Assembly: GCA_963691705.1 (NCBI GenBank)
Contig: OY829539.1
Coordinates: 14,758,501-14,822,500 of the forward strand
DNA: 64,000 nt
Reading direction: 5' to 3'
From: Viola odorata
Lineage: Eukaryota; Streptophyta; Magnoliopsida; Malpighiales; Violaceae
The translations under genes and the position numbers were made by a program. The notes under the pieces are model-generated. The model was given only the letters and a program-made list of their open reading frames with translations, ran no database searches and was not told the origin of the DNA. Below are positions 23,054 through 36,000 of this stretch, one piece after another (position 1 is the stretch's first letter; each line of letters opens with the position of its first letter).

Positions 23054-24517
23054 ATGTCCGGCGTCGTCTACCTCTATCATGGAATTGGACTAGGAGACGT
23101 CGTTCTACATCGAGAATCTTCCCTCTCACGTAGATCCACGGACACTAAGGTACTTGGCCACCAATCGGTGGAGATTGCCACAATTCAGCAGCATACGTGA
23201 CACTTACGTTGCGCAACGCGAAGTAAGGATGGGAAGCATTTTGGCTTCATTCGTCTCGTTGAGGTTAAGGATGTTGACCATATGTTGCAAGCTCTTAACA
23301 ATCAATCGATAGGTGCATCTGCAATCAAATGTGCAGTGGGCAGGAGAAGGAAAACCTACCTTAGCGCTGCGATCAATTTCACCAGACAACGAAACGAGGG
23401 GGAGAGAAGTGGGAAACCAAGAACTCTGATAGTAGAACCAGCTAAACCTAGGAATAGAGATGTGGGCTCAGCGAACCCTAGTGCTTGGAAAGTTCCAGAG
23501 ACTCGAGAGGTAATCAAATTAACCATACCTAGGATTATTGAAAGCTGGTTAAGTAGGAGTGCGGTTGGGGTAATCTGATTGGCAGAGAGACTTTCAGAGA
23601 TACAGGAACTGATCCTTGAAGTGGGATAGACTTGTGACACTCATATTATGGGGAGGGGTTTGGTTCTTCTCGAATTTGATAGGGAGGAAGAGTATGATCG
23701 ATGCATGTCTGCACCCTGTGCAACAGTCCAATCACTCTTCACTAGGGTGATTCCTTAGAAAGAAGTGTCCTCGGATGGGGGCAAATTGGTTTGGATTCAG
23801 TGCACAGGGATCCCAATTCAAGTGTGGGGACAACAAGCATTCAAAGTCATTGGGGATAAGGCTGGAGGACTCGTAGTAGTAGATGAGAATACGGTTAGCA
23901 GGAAACGAATGGATGTAGCGCATATGTTGGTATCGACGAACTCAGCTTGTATTGACTTTGAGGTCCAGATTTCAGTAAGTGGTGTGGTGCATAAGGTTAG
24001 GTGTCAGGAAGAACCAATGCATGGGGTAATCTCAAATCTAGACTGGATGGTAGGAGTTAGGTTACACGAGTGTGATTCTGAGGAGGATGACTAGGAACAA
24101 GGTAGGGAAGAGGATAGTATAAGTGTGGATAAGGGAGCAAGCGCTACGGCAGCTAGGATAGCTTCAAGCATGACTCATATGCAGGATGAATCTCCGGGTG
24201 CAACATTTTCCATTGCACTGATAAGCAGCAGTGTTTTTCCCTTGGTGACAATAGGGAGAAAGTGTGGTAAGATAAAAAGGATTATGGGTAAGGAGGGTAG
24301 CCTTCATACGACACAGGATATAGGGTCAGTTGGCAGTGAAGTACAGGTTTCGGATGGTGGTATTGCGCACAGGAATAAGGTTTATGATGCAACAATGCTG
24401 ATGGGGGACGTGTGGGAACTGGGCTGGAAATTGGCGCTGACTAATTACGCAAACGAGGAAGCTATGCGAACCTTTGACAAGCAACGCTTTGAAGGGGAGC
24501 TAGCAAACCTCGTTTGA
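23054..24517 (+). pseudogene. LINE ORF1 (RNA-binding protein), broken
   Basis: ORF1 proteins of plant L1 elements bind element RNA. An RRM-like segment is visible from about 23090 ('FYIENLPSHVDPRTLRYLAT'), equal in layout to the intact one of the second LINE (YYVDNLPQHVDHKALERLIT). It is frame-shifted near 23200-23280 and continues at 23282-23578. Then come a DUF4283-like core (23580-24090, with 'RKRMDVAHMLVSTNSA') and an acidic tail to 24517. Stops at 23576, 23627, 23757 and 24092 show it is dead. Confidence 0.65.
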
Positions 24518-24547
24518 GAAGGTTTAGCCGTGTGAGAGACAAGGTTA

Positions 24548-27500
24548 TGGTGAATATTTTATCCTAGAATAGTCGAGGGCTGCAGATGGCAGCGAAGAGG
24601 AGATTCCTTCGTCAACAAATAGTAAGGGGTATTGTGGGTATTTTGTTCATACAGGAGACTAAGAAAGAAAGAATGGACTTTTTTTCATGAAATCCCTATG
24701 GAGGAGGAATAAGGTTGGCTGGCTGACGGCTCCAGCTACAGGCAGATCGGGAGGTCTTCTAGCAATGTGGAATTCTGAAGACTTGATCGTTTCTAGGAGT
24801 GGGATTGGAGACCGTTTCTTGTGGTTGGAAGGTAAGTTCACCCCTGCGAACTTTGATTGTATGGTGATAAATGTTTATGCGTTCTCTTTGGCCGTGGAAA
24901 GGGTGGATCTATGGAGGCAACTGGGTGAGGTTATTATGCAGGTAAGATTTCCAGTTTTGATTGAGGGGGATTTTAATGAAATCTTGGAACCCAGAGAGAG
25001 ACTTCATGGTATGGAGGTCATAATGGGGATGAGGGAATTTAGGCGATTTATTGAGGAGAGTAGGTTACTACAATTTCAGCTGGCAGACAGACGATATACG
25101 TGGGCAAGTTCTAGCAGTCGCAGCAAGATTGACCGCATCTTCGCCCAGGATGGTTGGTTCTCCTAGTGGCCAAATCTATCCCTGGTGGCATTAAGCAGAA
25201 ACCAGTCTGACCACACCCCTCTCTTCCTTAAAATAGAAGTTCTGAACTGGGGTCCTAAGTCGTTTCATGACCTTGCTGTTTGGTGAGACACATTCGAGTT
25301 TAACGAAAAGGTGAAGGGGTGGTGGGACAAGATTTGCGATGAGATTCCTGGGGATAACCAGATTTTGAGAAGGTTTCAGGAGCTTAAGAAAGATCTGAAA
25401 CAGTGGAATAGGGAGGAGTTTGGAAATGTGGACCAAATGCTTTTGACGCTGTAGAACAGATTGAATTGGTTTGACAGCCAAGGTGACTTGCAGTCATTAA
25501 CGAGTATTGAGTTAGATGAGAAGAACCAGCTGGAATCAACCATTTGGGCTAAGCAAGGTCAGCTTAGTAGGATTTGGCATCAGAAGTCTCGGATGAGATG
25601 GAACCAGGAAGGTGACCGAAATACCAAATTTTTCCACCGTGTAGCTAAGAATGGCGTGCAACGCAACAATATTGGGGATATAGTTACAGACCACGGTAGG
25701 CTAAACACTCCAGATGCAATCAAAGAGGAGGCGTGGAGATTTTTTGGCGATTTCTTCAAGACGGATCTGTGGGATCGGCCTAAGTTGCAGCATATTAGAT
25801 TCCCTTGTTTATCTGCTGCTGAAGTAGCATTTCTTGATAGAGAGGTGTCAGATGGGGAAATTTGGGAGGCTGTAAACCAGTGTGGTAGAGACAAAGCTCC
25901 TGGTCCCGATGGGTACTCTTTGTACTTCATTCAGTGTGCTTGGGACATAGCTGGGAAGGATATGTGCACTCTGGTTAAGAGCTTCTTCAGGCTTGGGCAT
26001 TTTCCACAAGGTGCGAATACTTCTTTCATAACTCTTATCGCCAAGCAGTCTGGGGCATGCAAGTTCCAGGATTACAGCCCAATTAGTTTGGTTAGCAGTT
26101 ACTATAAAATAGTTTCGAAGGTTCTTGCAGGAAGACTGGGTAATGTGATTTCCTCGCTGATTAGTGAAAACCAGCATGGCTTCATCAAAGGCAGGCAAGC
26201 TTTGGATTGTGTTCTCACAGCTAATGTGGTGGTACACACCCTGAAAGCATCGAAAAGAAAAGGGTTCTTATTTAAATTGGACTTCGAGAAGGCCTATAAC
26301 TCGGTGGATTGGGGTTATTTAGCGGATGTGATGAGATATATGGGTTTCAGCAACAGGTGTAGTGGGTGGGTGCAACAATGTCTAAGAACGGTGATGGTCT
26401 TTGTTTTGATAAATGGTTCCCCATCGAAGCAGTTTCCGGTTGGTCGTAGCCTGCATCAAGGCTGCTCTCTTTCTCCTTTTTTGTTTAACATCGCGGCTGA
26501 GGGGCTAAATAGGTTATTCAACCTTGTGTTGGGTGAGGGGATTCTGAGAGGGGTTAGCGGGGATGGTTGGCATATTAATCACCTGCAATTTGCAGATGAT
26601 ACTCTCATCTTTGTTAATGATGACGAAGATGAGATTCAGTCTGTTAAAGGTATTCTCAGGTGGTTTGACGCCTACTCTGGCCTTTAGGTAAACTTCCACA
26701 AGAGTTCGTTAGTGGGAATAAATGTAAACAGGATGGATGGGGAAACTCTAGCTAAGAGAGCGGGATGTACGTATGAAGTTACTCCTTTCAGGTACCTGGG
26801 ATCGTACGTTGGGTTGAATCCTAAACGGTTGTCTAGTTGGGAAGGTCTGTTGTCCGCGGTTAGAAGAAGACTAGCGTCTTGGAAAGGTGCTCTTCTATCA
26901 GTGGGGGGTAGTGCAACCATAATAAAATTAGTCTTGATGAGCTTACCGGTCTATAACATGTCTATTTTCAGAATGCCCTTGGGGGTTATTCGTCATTGTG
27001 AAAAGATGATGCGTCAGTTCTTGTGGGGAGGAGATGGGCACCACAGGGGTGTGCCGAAAGTTCAGTGGGAATCCGTCATCAAAAGTAAGGAGGACGGGGG
27101 TCTCGGGATAGGATGCTTGCGTACCATAAATGAAGCCTTGTTAATGAAACGACTTTGGGGAGTTGTGACAGGTAAGCAGGGAAGCTGGGAAAATATTATA
27201 AGGGCAGAGTACGGGATGAATTCTATAGGGGATGTGTGGCGAGCAGAGAGAGAGGCGGCTTCTTTGGTGTGGTCGGACATGTTAGCTGTCTGCAGTAGGA
27301 ATGGGTCGACTTTTGATTTCTGGTCTAGACAAGTGAAGATCAAGGTTGGGAATGGAGAACGGTTGAAGGTTTGGTGAGATCCCTGGGCCGATAGAATTCC
27401 TTTGGCCATCAAACACCCTCTGCTTTGGGAGATGGATTGATGGGGTTTGGGAGTGAGATTTCAGGTGGCGCAGAGCTCTGTTCGAATGGGAGATGGATGA

Positions 27501-28179
27501 GGTTAGGGGAGTGCAACAAAGGCTCCCACGCCCGATGGGTAGAGTCATTACGGATAAAATTGTGTGGGAATTAGACGCTACTGGTAACTATACAGTAGCT
27601 TCCTTTTGTAGAGGGAAAGAAAGGTGGTGTGGGGTGACGAATAGGGATAGCTTCCTGCATCATTGTTGGACGATGAAGGTTCCATACAGGGCTCAATTCT
27701 TCCTATGGCTGGTATTAAATAATGGGATAGCAACTAGGAACTTCCTGCACCACAAACACATTATTGAGCCTGAAGAAGATAGGTGTCCTTTGTGTGGCGA
27801 AAGTGAGGAAACTGTTGACCACCTCCTATTACATTGTAAGTTCACTCACCAAATATGGACGACGATTTTGAGGTGGGCGAATGTGATGTGGGTGCCTCCC
27901 AAATCTCTAAAAGATCACTGGGAAAGTTGGACGTCGTTGTTGCTGTGTAACAAAGTGGTGGTGAAGGACTACTGGACTATTCTTCTATATGCAGGGTGTT
28001 ACTCAATTTGGTTGCAGCGCAATAGTGTGGTCTTTAATGAAGGTAGGTGTTGCTCGTTTGGTTGCTTAAACCGTATATTCAGCACTTGGCAACAGTGGTT
28101 GCTTGATATAAACCCCCGCTTCCCTTACTCCCAATCTCAGATGATCCTTGGGCCGGAATGGCTATACGGGTTATGGTAG
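24548..28179 (+). pseudogene. LINE ORF2 (endonuclease / reverse transcriptase / zf-RVT), broken
   Basis: ORF2 nicks target DNA and primes reverse transcription there. Visible in order: the APE-type endonuclease, with 'SRGLQMAAKRRF' near 24570 (the usual W before N is a stop), 'GDFNEILEPRERLHG' near 24970, 'YTWASSSSRSKIDRI' near 25100 and 'SDHTPLF' near 25210; the RT domain from 25461 with 'LDFEKAYNSVDWGYL' near 26280, 'LHQGCSLSPFLFNIAAEGL' near 26450 and FADD near 26590; and the C-terminal zinc-binding RT domain with 'CPLCGESEETVDHLLLHC' near 27790. Stops near 24570, 25164, 25287, 25452, 26685, 27375 and elsewhere leave no long product. Confidence 0.85.
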
Positions 28180-28405
28180 TAGTCAAGCTAGAGAGCTACT
28201 GCAATCTTTGGATTGGCTATTCAGGTGTTTGGCTGTGGGTTTTGCGTCAGTTGTGTGGTATAGGATTAAGCTTTTTTTGCTGGGTAGCTTAGGGCTCTGA
28301 TTTTCAGTTGCCTTAAGCTGGTGCTGTACATTCTTTCTCTTGTTCTACTGCCATGCTCCCTATGGCTTAAATAAAATCTTGTTCAGCTTATTAAAAAAAA
28401 AGTGG

Positions 28406-28892
28406 TGTTGATAATATCTTATATAAAATAATTAGGAAATTTTGGTTAATTAATTATATTTTATAAATTAAATAAGTAAACCCTAGTGTATATATATATT
28501 TTGGAGGAAAACGCAGACAACAAATTAGCCGTTTTCATTAGAGAAAACACACGCATAGAAAAGAAAAGCATAAGAGTTACACGGACTCTATTTTCTCTTG
28601 GTTCTAGCACACTTTAATTTGTCAACTTTCGGCTAATTGGTGTGGATTCCTATAAAGGGTGTTTGTCTTATCAAGGCAGCATCTATTAATTCGATTCAAG
28701 CTTGAGCGGCCGAATATCAACAAGTGTTTTGAGTTTCAGGTTTGGTTTTTATTTGCTCGAACCGATTTTGATTTCATTAAAGTGTAAGGTGAACAGTTAA
28801 ACCCTAATTTTCATACTATTTATTCGGTTGCTTTGTTCCTAGATTAGGTTTATGTAGTTGTCTTCCGCTGCATGTCTGATCGAAATCTAACA
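28406..28892 (+). mobile_element. Possible solo LTR (copia-like), about 487 bp
   Basis: The stretch begins TGTTGATAATATC and ends 'gaaatctaaca', giving TG...CA ends with a short inverted TGTT/AACA. It has a TATA-like 'tatatatatat' near 28490 and a T-rich 3' part ending in 'cttccgctgcatgtctg', a pattern common near LTR ends in plants. There is no primer binding site after it, so it would be a solo LTR. The flanking five bases (agtgg and ctttc) do not match, which weakens the call. Confidence 0.35.
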
Positions 28893-30636
28893 CTTTCATG
28901 AATGGGCAGGGAGCGAGTGAAATTCTGATATTTCCTGGCAAGTTTCTAACTAATGCTTTCTGCTAGGCTAGGTAGATGCTTTTTGTCTCATAAATTACAT
29001 GACAAATGTCTTATGCTAGATCATGCAAATACTTTTGCTTGCCTGACTTCCTAACTCCCCTTCTCTTCTTTAAGAGTTGTTTTACGAGAAAGGATAAGAT
29101 CTCAAATCATTACGCTCTAAGCGTCCCAGATATGGTTTCTTAGGGTTTTTATTCATGTGAAAACAAGGGTAAATTGGCCTTTTGCGGATGACTCTAATTC
29201 CTTATCTTTCTTGTGACTTTCCTTCCTTGAAGGAGTGATTATGAACACCGTTTGATGGTTTTTGCTATGTGCCCATGAATTCTTAGCACAGGCACCTACT
29301 TCTAGCAAAACAAAGAGCCATGAAAAATAACCTTATCGTAGGGACACGAAATAAGTAGGATACTAGTTAATAATCTCATGAGTTGTACAAATAATAAAGA
29401 GTAATATTTATAGAATATTTCATAGACCAGCCTCGTGGCTTGATGATGTTGTGTAATTCACTTGGATAGCCTTTGGGATTGTCTTCCCCTAGCGGGATAT
29501 ACTTGATTCTCAATGGAAAGTATGTATCACGTATGCCACTTGGACTCTTACATGGAAATACTATATATATTATTTACTTTGAAAGTAAAAGAGTTATTTG
29601 ATTTCATTCAACAAGTGATATCAATTTATAAAAAAATAAATGATATCATAATTTGGAGAACTTTTCGATCTAACAATAGAAGTACACGAGCCCATACATT
29701 ACTGAAGAATTACAAAAAATGAACCCTCTATATATCTCATTAGTCCAAATTTATTAGCCCGTTCAAAACAAAAAAAACAATTAATTAGACAAAATAGTTA
29801 TTGTAATATTAAAATATTCTATCAACAAGTTCTAGATGAGAAATAGACTATATTTCATCTATATAAACCACAAGCTTTCATAGTACGTTGAGCCATGAGT
29901 GAGATATCATGTTATTGGTTTTAGCTCACAATCATTAATATGCACAATCTTTCTTGCTTTGTTTTCTTAGAATCACTTGACTGTGTTCTTCCTAATTGAA
30001 GAAGGATTAGAGGAGACTCTTCCTTAGGATTATTTTACCTCGTAACGTGACATCATATTTCATGCTAAAACAATTGTTGTTACAACCAATTACTTAACAT
30101 ATTTTGTCGCTAATAACACATTAAAAATTGTCACTTTTAATTGTTTTGTAGCTTATAATATTATGCTTTTTAACTTTAATTACCCAAAACTAATTAAACT
30201 TACTTGTGTCACAATTGCATAAAGTGGTAGGGTACTGTAGCTGCAAACAAACTGAACGAATATCCTAATAAAAGATAAAGTGAAAACATAAGATAAATAA
30301 ATGTGTGTAATAGAAAAATAAAGCAAAAAGAAAAGGAAAAGAAGCAAGGTTTAATTAGATTTAGTCATGGTTTTATTTTACTTACCCTATAACAAGCCGT
30401 GGGATAATATAGCCCACTTTTCCCATGATGCATGAGTCAAAACCATATTGCAACTCCACGATAATTGTAATTAATGTAACTAAATTATTATCAGAAGTAA
30501 TAGAATATTTATGTTATCTCAATAGACTATATATGTACCCATATCCAAAACACAAATGCAAGCTCAAAAGAGTTTTGAAACTAAAATCTTAAATTTTTGG
30601 ACAAATTAAATTGACTAATATTTCTGTTATTTTTTT
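28893..30636. other. Unassigned AT-rich DNA
   Basis: About 1.7 kb without a gene I can support. The first 480 bases are less AT-rich than the rest and carry no clear repeat; their origin is unknown. The ORF at 29513-29722 has no recognisable motif. Confidence 0.4.
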
Positions 30637-31341
30637 CTAAAACTGACTAGGTTCTCCTATAAAATATTTTAATATAGTATATACTAATACATTAGTAGCA
30701 TTTTCTTTAAGTGTATCATTCTCTATTTTTATTGCATCTATTATTGACATTTTATCTTCTAAGTTTAAATAATTATCCCACAAAATTTTAAGTTGTCTTG
30801 AGAATCCTGATATAATTATTTGGACTACATATTTGTATGAATTTCCTCTTACCTTATAGGTTGTGGTAGTCATCATCATATTTTCTAGCATATTTATAAT
30901 ATTATGTTCACTTTGCTCATCTAGGTTCCACTCTATAATACTTTGACCATCATAATTAGATTGAGTTCTAGTGTTCATTTCTTCTTATTGTATGTTAGGA
31001 AAGGTTGATCTAGGATAAAAGTGTTTAACTTTTGGGTTTTGATAATTTCTACTTCTAAGTTTGTTAATTTCCAATTCCTGAAATTGTTCTGAAATGTCTT
31101 TTATATCATTTTCTTCAATTTCTTCCATTAAAACTGTAACTTGATCTTTACATATCATATTTATTTTATCTAATTTTTTATTTTTTATTTCTTAGTATTC
31201 GTCTTCCTTTTTAAATTTAAAATTCATTATTCGAGAGTTAGGCATTTCAATTGGTTTGAATAATGGTTGACTGTGAACTTTTATTTTTTCTTGCTTTGTA
31301 CTAATCTTTGTTCCTACTATATTACTTTTGAATTGAATAGG
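30637..31341 (-). pseudogene. Endogenous pararetrovirus fragment: coat-protein-like region, minus-strand part
   Basis: An old, integrated copy of a plant pararetrovirus (Caulimoviridae-like). On - the block at 30978-30637 contains 'NYLNLEDKMSIIDAI', which matches a block in the + strand copy at 40438-40785. A charged segment precedes it up to the LTR boundary at 31341. At least two in-frame stops are present (near 31195 and 30985), and the fragment ends abruptly after the EPSQF word. The genus cannot be assigned by eye. It continues, after the LTR and LINE insertions, at 38980-40430. Confidence 0.65.
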
Positions 31342-31414
31342 TGTCTCACCCCCATTTCATATTTCGCGAGCGGTTCGGGACGGATGTAAAATAAAATTAG
31401 ACTTATCTCACATG
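31342..31414 (-). mobile_element. Short end of a Tat-type solo LTR, cut off by the LINE
   Basis: On - this is the 3' end of the LTR whose main part is 36961-38979. Its end word GTGAGACA corresponds to the GCGCGACA end of the left Tat LTR. The last ten bases (31405-31414, atctcacatg) are the target-site duplication of the LINE that follows. Confidence 0.6.
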
Positions 31415-31551
31415 GTACTAACCTTTCTATTCTCTCCCAACCCTAGCCGTTGCCAGGCTAGGCAAACCTACCCCCTCTGGTCAGCCACTGCTGCCGGAGA
31501 ACCCAAAATACCAGCTACCCACTGTAGCTAGCGTAATATCAGCCCTACACC

Positions 31552-33045
31552 GTGTTTCTCCACCCCACTGATCCCATGGTATTGCGATTGGAGTCAAGGG
31601 CAAGAGAGGCCCTCAATCCACTCATTCGTAAGATGCACCAGCATGGTGAGGAGAGCACTGAGATTATTACCTACTATGTCGACAACCTGCCACAACACGT
31701 GGATCATAAGGCATTGGAGCGTCTAATCACTAGGAGATGGAAACTTCCTCGCTTTGGAAACCTAAAAGATATCTACATACCTGCGAGGAAGAATGTGGCA
31801 GGTAAGAGATTTGGTTTCATTCACTTTGATGGTATTGACAATCCAAGAGAGATGGAACGTGCACTTGACCATCAATTCATAGGGGCATCGGAAATTCGCT
31901 GCAGAATTGGGAAGTATAGAAGGCGTAGGGGACAACCTGCCCAGGAAAAAATACTGGAGCCACAGAGAAACCAGAATAAGGAAAATATAGTAGAGGGGAG
32001 GAAATCCTATAAAGAGGTACTAAACCCATCACACAAACCAACAACTGAGATATTGGTAGACACACAAGAAGTAGTAGAGCTGAAGATCCCAGTGCAGAAC
32101 GAGATATGGCTAGAAAATAGTGTCGTGGGAGCTATAAAGCGGATTGAAAACATTCCTGAGATACAGGAACTGGTTTTGGAGGCGGGCTGGATATGTGAAA
32201 CAAGGATGATGGGACGAGGACTTGTGCTTCTAGGATTTGAAAGTAAGTGTGACATGGAAAAGGCACTTGTGGAAGTAAATGTTGCGATTTGCGAAATTTT
32301 CCTAAAGGTTTCGAGATGGATGGGGGTCGGTTATGCTGGGTACATTGTGTTGGAATACCAATAGAAGCCTGGTCCGAACACTTTTGAACAAATTGGCAGC
32401 AAGCTGGGAGGTTTGGTTGCTGTGGATGACCTTACCTTGGCTAGGAAAAGGCTAGACGTTGGTCGTATCCTTATTTCCACTAACAGCACCCATGTGGACA
32501 CGGGAATCTTGATTAGGGTGAAGGGGATCACTCATAAAGTGACCTGTCACGAGGAACCTCTTCAAGGTGTTATCTCCAACCTCGACTAGATGATTGGTGT
32601 TGACTTGCAGGATGAGGTACACAGCGAAGAAGAGGAGGAAGCTGAGGGAGATTTCATGAAAGAAGATCAGGAGGGAGACAACTTGACTGGACATAACGGA
32701 AGTAGAGAAGTAGTGGAGGAAATACCATCTCGATCTGGGAGAGCGGATGTACCTTATGGCTCGCTGGTCACAGTCAGGCGCCATAGAGGAAAAACGAAAA
32801 CACTAGTGGGAACTACGGGAAGTCTGGTGACAGATAAGTCCGATACGGGATCTCTCTCAAGTAAAGTACGGGTGGAGGATGAGGACATTAGACTTGTGAA
32901 CAAGGCACTAGATGCGACCATTCTAGCAGGGGATATATGGGAGTTGGGTAAAGCATTGTCGCTGACAGACCAAGTCAATGAGGAATCGCTACGCTCTTTT
33001 GACATTGCTCGTTTTGGGAAAGAGGTTGCAGCCTTCACGAAGTAA
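31552..33045 (+). pseudogene. Second LINE: ORF1 (RRM and DUF4283-like)
   Basis: The first part is open for 270 codons from MFLHPTDPMVLRLES. An RRM-like fold lies at about residues 40-120: RNP2-like 'YYVDNLP' and RNP1-like 'KRFGFIHF' are both visible. The middle part resembles the DUF4283 region of plant LINE ORF1 (WICETRMMGRGLVLLGFES to 'RKRLDVGRILISTN'). A frame change near 32330 and a stop at 32587 precede an acidic tail (EEEEEAEGDF) to 33045. It would bind the element RNA in the cytoplasm; here it is non-functional, but less decayed than the copy at 23054-24517. Confidence 0.75.
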
Positions 33046-33080
33046 TAAGGGTCCTCTATTAGTGTGATTGGGCAAGGTAA

Positions 33081-36000
33081 ATGGTTAGATTGTTATCATG
33101 GAATTGTAGAGGGCTGCAGTCGGTAGCTAAGCGCAGATTCATTAAGTCAAGCATTCAAAGAGAACAGCTAGGTGTTTGTTTCCTGCAGGAAACGAAGAAA
33201 ATGGTTGTGACTGATTTTTTATCAGTACGTTATGGCGCAGCAATGAGGTGTCATGGATTTTAGTTCCTTCGGAGGGGAGTTCAGGCGGGCTGCTAACGCT
33301 CTGGGATAAAGGATTTTTCGTGAAAACTAGTCATGTTGTTGGTGATCGCTTCATTTGGGTGGTAGGGACTATTATTGCGTCCAATTTTTGTTGTGCTTTC
33401 CTTAACGTGTATGCTTATAATGACGCTCCCTCTAGGAGTTGCTTGTGGAATCAATTGGCGAGTCTGATTGAGGATTGCGGGGTTCCTGTGGTTGTGGCGG
33501 GTGACTTCAATAAGGTCTTAAAGCTGGAAGATAGACTTCATGGGGGGGCTGCCACGAGGGGCATGGCTGATTTCCAGCAGTGGGTTGATAGATGTCGGCT
33601 TCAGGATATGTTTCTCACAGGTAGAAGATTTACTTGGGCTAACTCCATTAGTCGGAGTAGAATTGACTGTGTTCTGGTCCATCTCGCGTAGAGCATGCAG
33701 TTCCAGGAGCTTAAGCTCATCGCTTTGGGCAAAAATGGATCTGACCACACGCCTCTTTTGGTGCGTGAAGATCAGGTGAACTGGGGGCCTAAGCCTTTCA
33801 GGGATATTGGGTCTTGGTGGGATGTTCACGGGTTTAAGGACATGGTTCAAGGGCTTTGGGTTGAAGCTGGGTGTGAGTTTCCGGGGAAAAACAGGGGTGC
33901 TCTTAAAATGAGATGGATGAAAGGGAAACTTAAAGCTTGGAACCGTGACCACTTTGGGAACATTGAAGGCCGGTTAAGAGAGTTGCAAGACAAAGTGGAG
34001 GCCTGGGATAAGATTGAGGATGATCAGCGCTTGGATGAAGAGGAGAACGTGGAAAAAATGAGGGATATTTCGGCCTTATGGGACCAACAAGGTCACGCTT
34101 GCAAACTATGGAAGCAGAAGTCCCGTTTCAAGTGGGATAGTCAAGGTGATCGTAACACTAAATTCTTCCATGCCATGGCCAAAGTTCAGATCATAAGGAA
34201 TGCTATCTCGGAGATTATCCATGACCGGGGGAGGGCCTCGACCCCAGAAGAGGTAAAAAGGGAAGTCGTGAGGCACTTTTCCCATTTCTTTCAAGCTGAA
34301 AGGTGGGATCGGCCTAGAATTCCTGACATTGGTTTCCTTAAGTTGAGCGACGCTGAGGTAGATGACCTTGATAGAGATGCCACGGATGAGGAAATTTGGG
34401 ATGCGGTTAATTCCTGCGGGGGGACAAAGCCCCGGGGCCAGATGGTTTCTCCTTGCGCTTCATCCAGAGAGCTTGGGATATCATTGTCAGGACTTGTGTC
34501 AGCTTGTGAGTGAGTTTCTTAGCACGGGGAGATTCCCGAGGGGAGGTAATTCTTCCTTTCTCACCCTTATCCCGAAAGTGACTTCTGCAAAAAGGTTCAG
34601 TGAATTCCGCCCTATTAGCCTGGTTAGTAGCTTGTATAAGATTATATCTAAATTACTTGCTAATCACCTGAGTTCAGTGATTAGCTCTATCATCAGCGAG
34701 GGTCAGTTTGGTTTCATAAAAGGGAGGCAGACTCTTGACTGCGTGCTAACCGCGAATGAAGTTACTAGCTATCTGCAAGCGTCGAAACAGCACGGGGTTC
34801 CTTTTCAAACTGGACTTCAAGAAAGCGTATGACTCAGTAGACTGGGGGTATTTGGATGATGTTATGACTCACATGGGGTTCAGCAGTAAGTAGCGGGGTT
34901 GGATACATCAATGTTTAAGCACAGCTAGAGTTTCAGTTTTGATTAATGGGTCTCCGTCGGAGGAGTTCAGGATAGGGCGTGGGCTGCGTCAGGGCTGCTC
35001 GATGTCTCCATTCTTATTTAATATAGCAGCGGAGGGTATGAGTAGACTGATCAAAAGGGCGCTGAGTTGCGGGCTGTTAAGGGGAGTCGGAAATGAGGAG
35101 CGTGATTGGAGGATTAGCCACCTCCAATTCGCCGATGACACACTCGTCTTTGTTAATAATGATGAAGAGGAGGTTCAGTACGTTAAGGGTATTTTGCGTT
35201 GGTTTGACGCTTATTCAGGGCTGAAAGTTAATTACCACAAGAGCACATTGGTGGGTATCAACATTTTCAAAACTTCAGGGCTGCTATGGCACGTCGGGCT
35301 GGCTGTAAATTTGAAATGTTGCCTTTCAGGTACTTGGGATCATATGTAGACATGAATCCTAGGAGGATCTCTAGCTGGAATTTTCTTGTTCAATCTATGA
35401 GGAGGAAGCTGGCGAGTTGGAAGGGAGCGTTGTTGTCGGTAGGGGGGAGAATTACCCTTATTAAGTCGGCACTGACTAGTATCCTTGTTTACAACATGTC
35501 CCTATTTCGGATGCCTAGAGCAGTCATCCACCAATGCGAGAACATCATGCGGAGATTCTTATGGAGTGGAGACGAGCAGAAGAGAGGGATTCCTAAAGTC
35601 AAGTGGGAGGTTGTGAAGAGACCCATCGATTTTGGCGGTCTGGGCATCGGTTGCCTGAAGTCCAGGAACGAAGCGCTCATGTTAAAATGGGTGTGGAACC
35701 TTTTCCGCGGTGAGAACAAACATTGGGCGGAGATTATCCGCAAAGAATATAATTTTTTCGTCACTGGGCGACCTTTGGAGGGGGGAAGTTGTTAAGTATT
35801 CTAGAGTGTGGGGCGACATTGTGGCTGTCTGTCAAAGGGAAGGGGATTTATTTGATTTTTGGACAGCAAGCATGAAAGTGAAGCTTGGTAGTGGTTCGGA
35901 GTTCAAATTCTGGTGGGATCCTTGGGCCAACCGAATTCCCCTCGCGAGCAGGTACCCTCGCCTTTACTCCCTATCCTTGAATAAGTTGGGCGTTGTTGAT

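Larger units (their letters stand above)
22999..28400 (+). mobile_element. L1-type LINE (LINE-1 copy of this window), degenerate
   Basis: A non-LTR retrotransposon with ORF1 (RRM-like), ORF2 (endonuclease, RT, zf-RVT), an AATAAA-type signal at about 28368 and a short A-tail at 28392-28401. It has the same architecture as the LINE at 31415-36950 but is clearly diverged from it. The left boundary abuts the Tat LTR at 22998, so the 5' end is either truncated or was cut by the Tat insertion. I could not find a matching target-site duplication. Confidence 0.8.
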
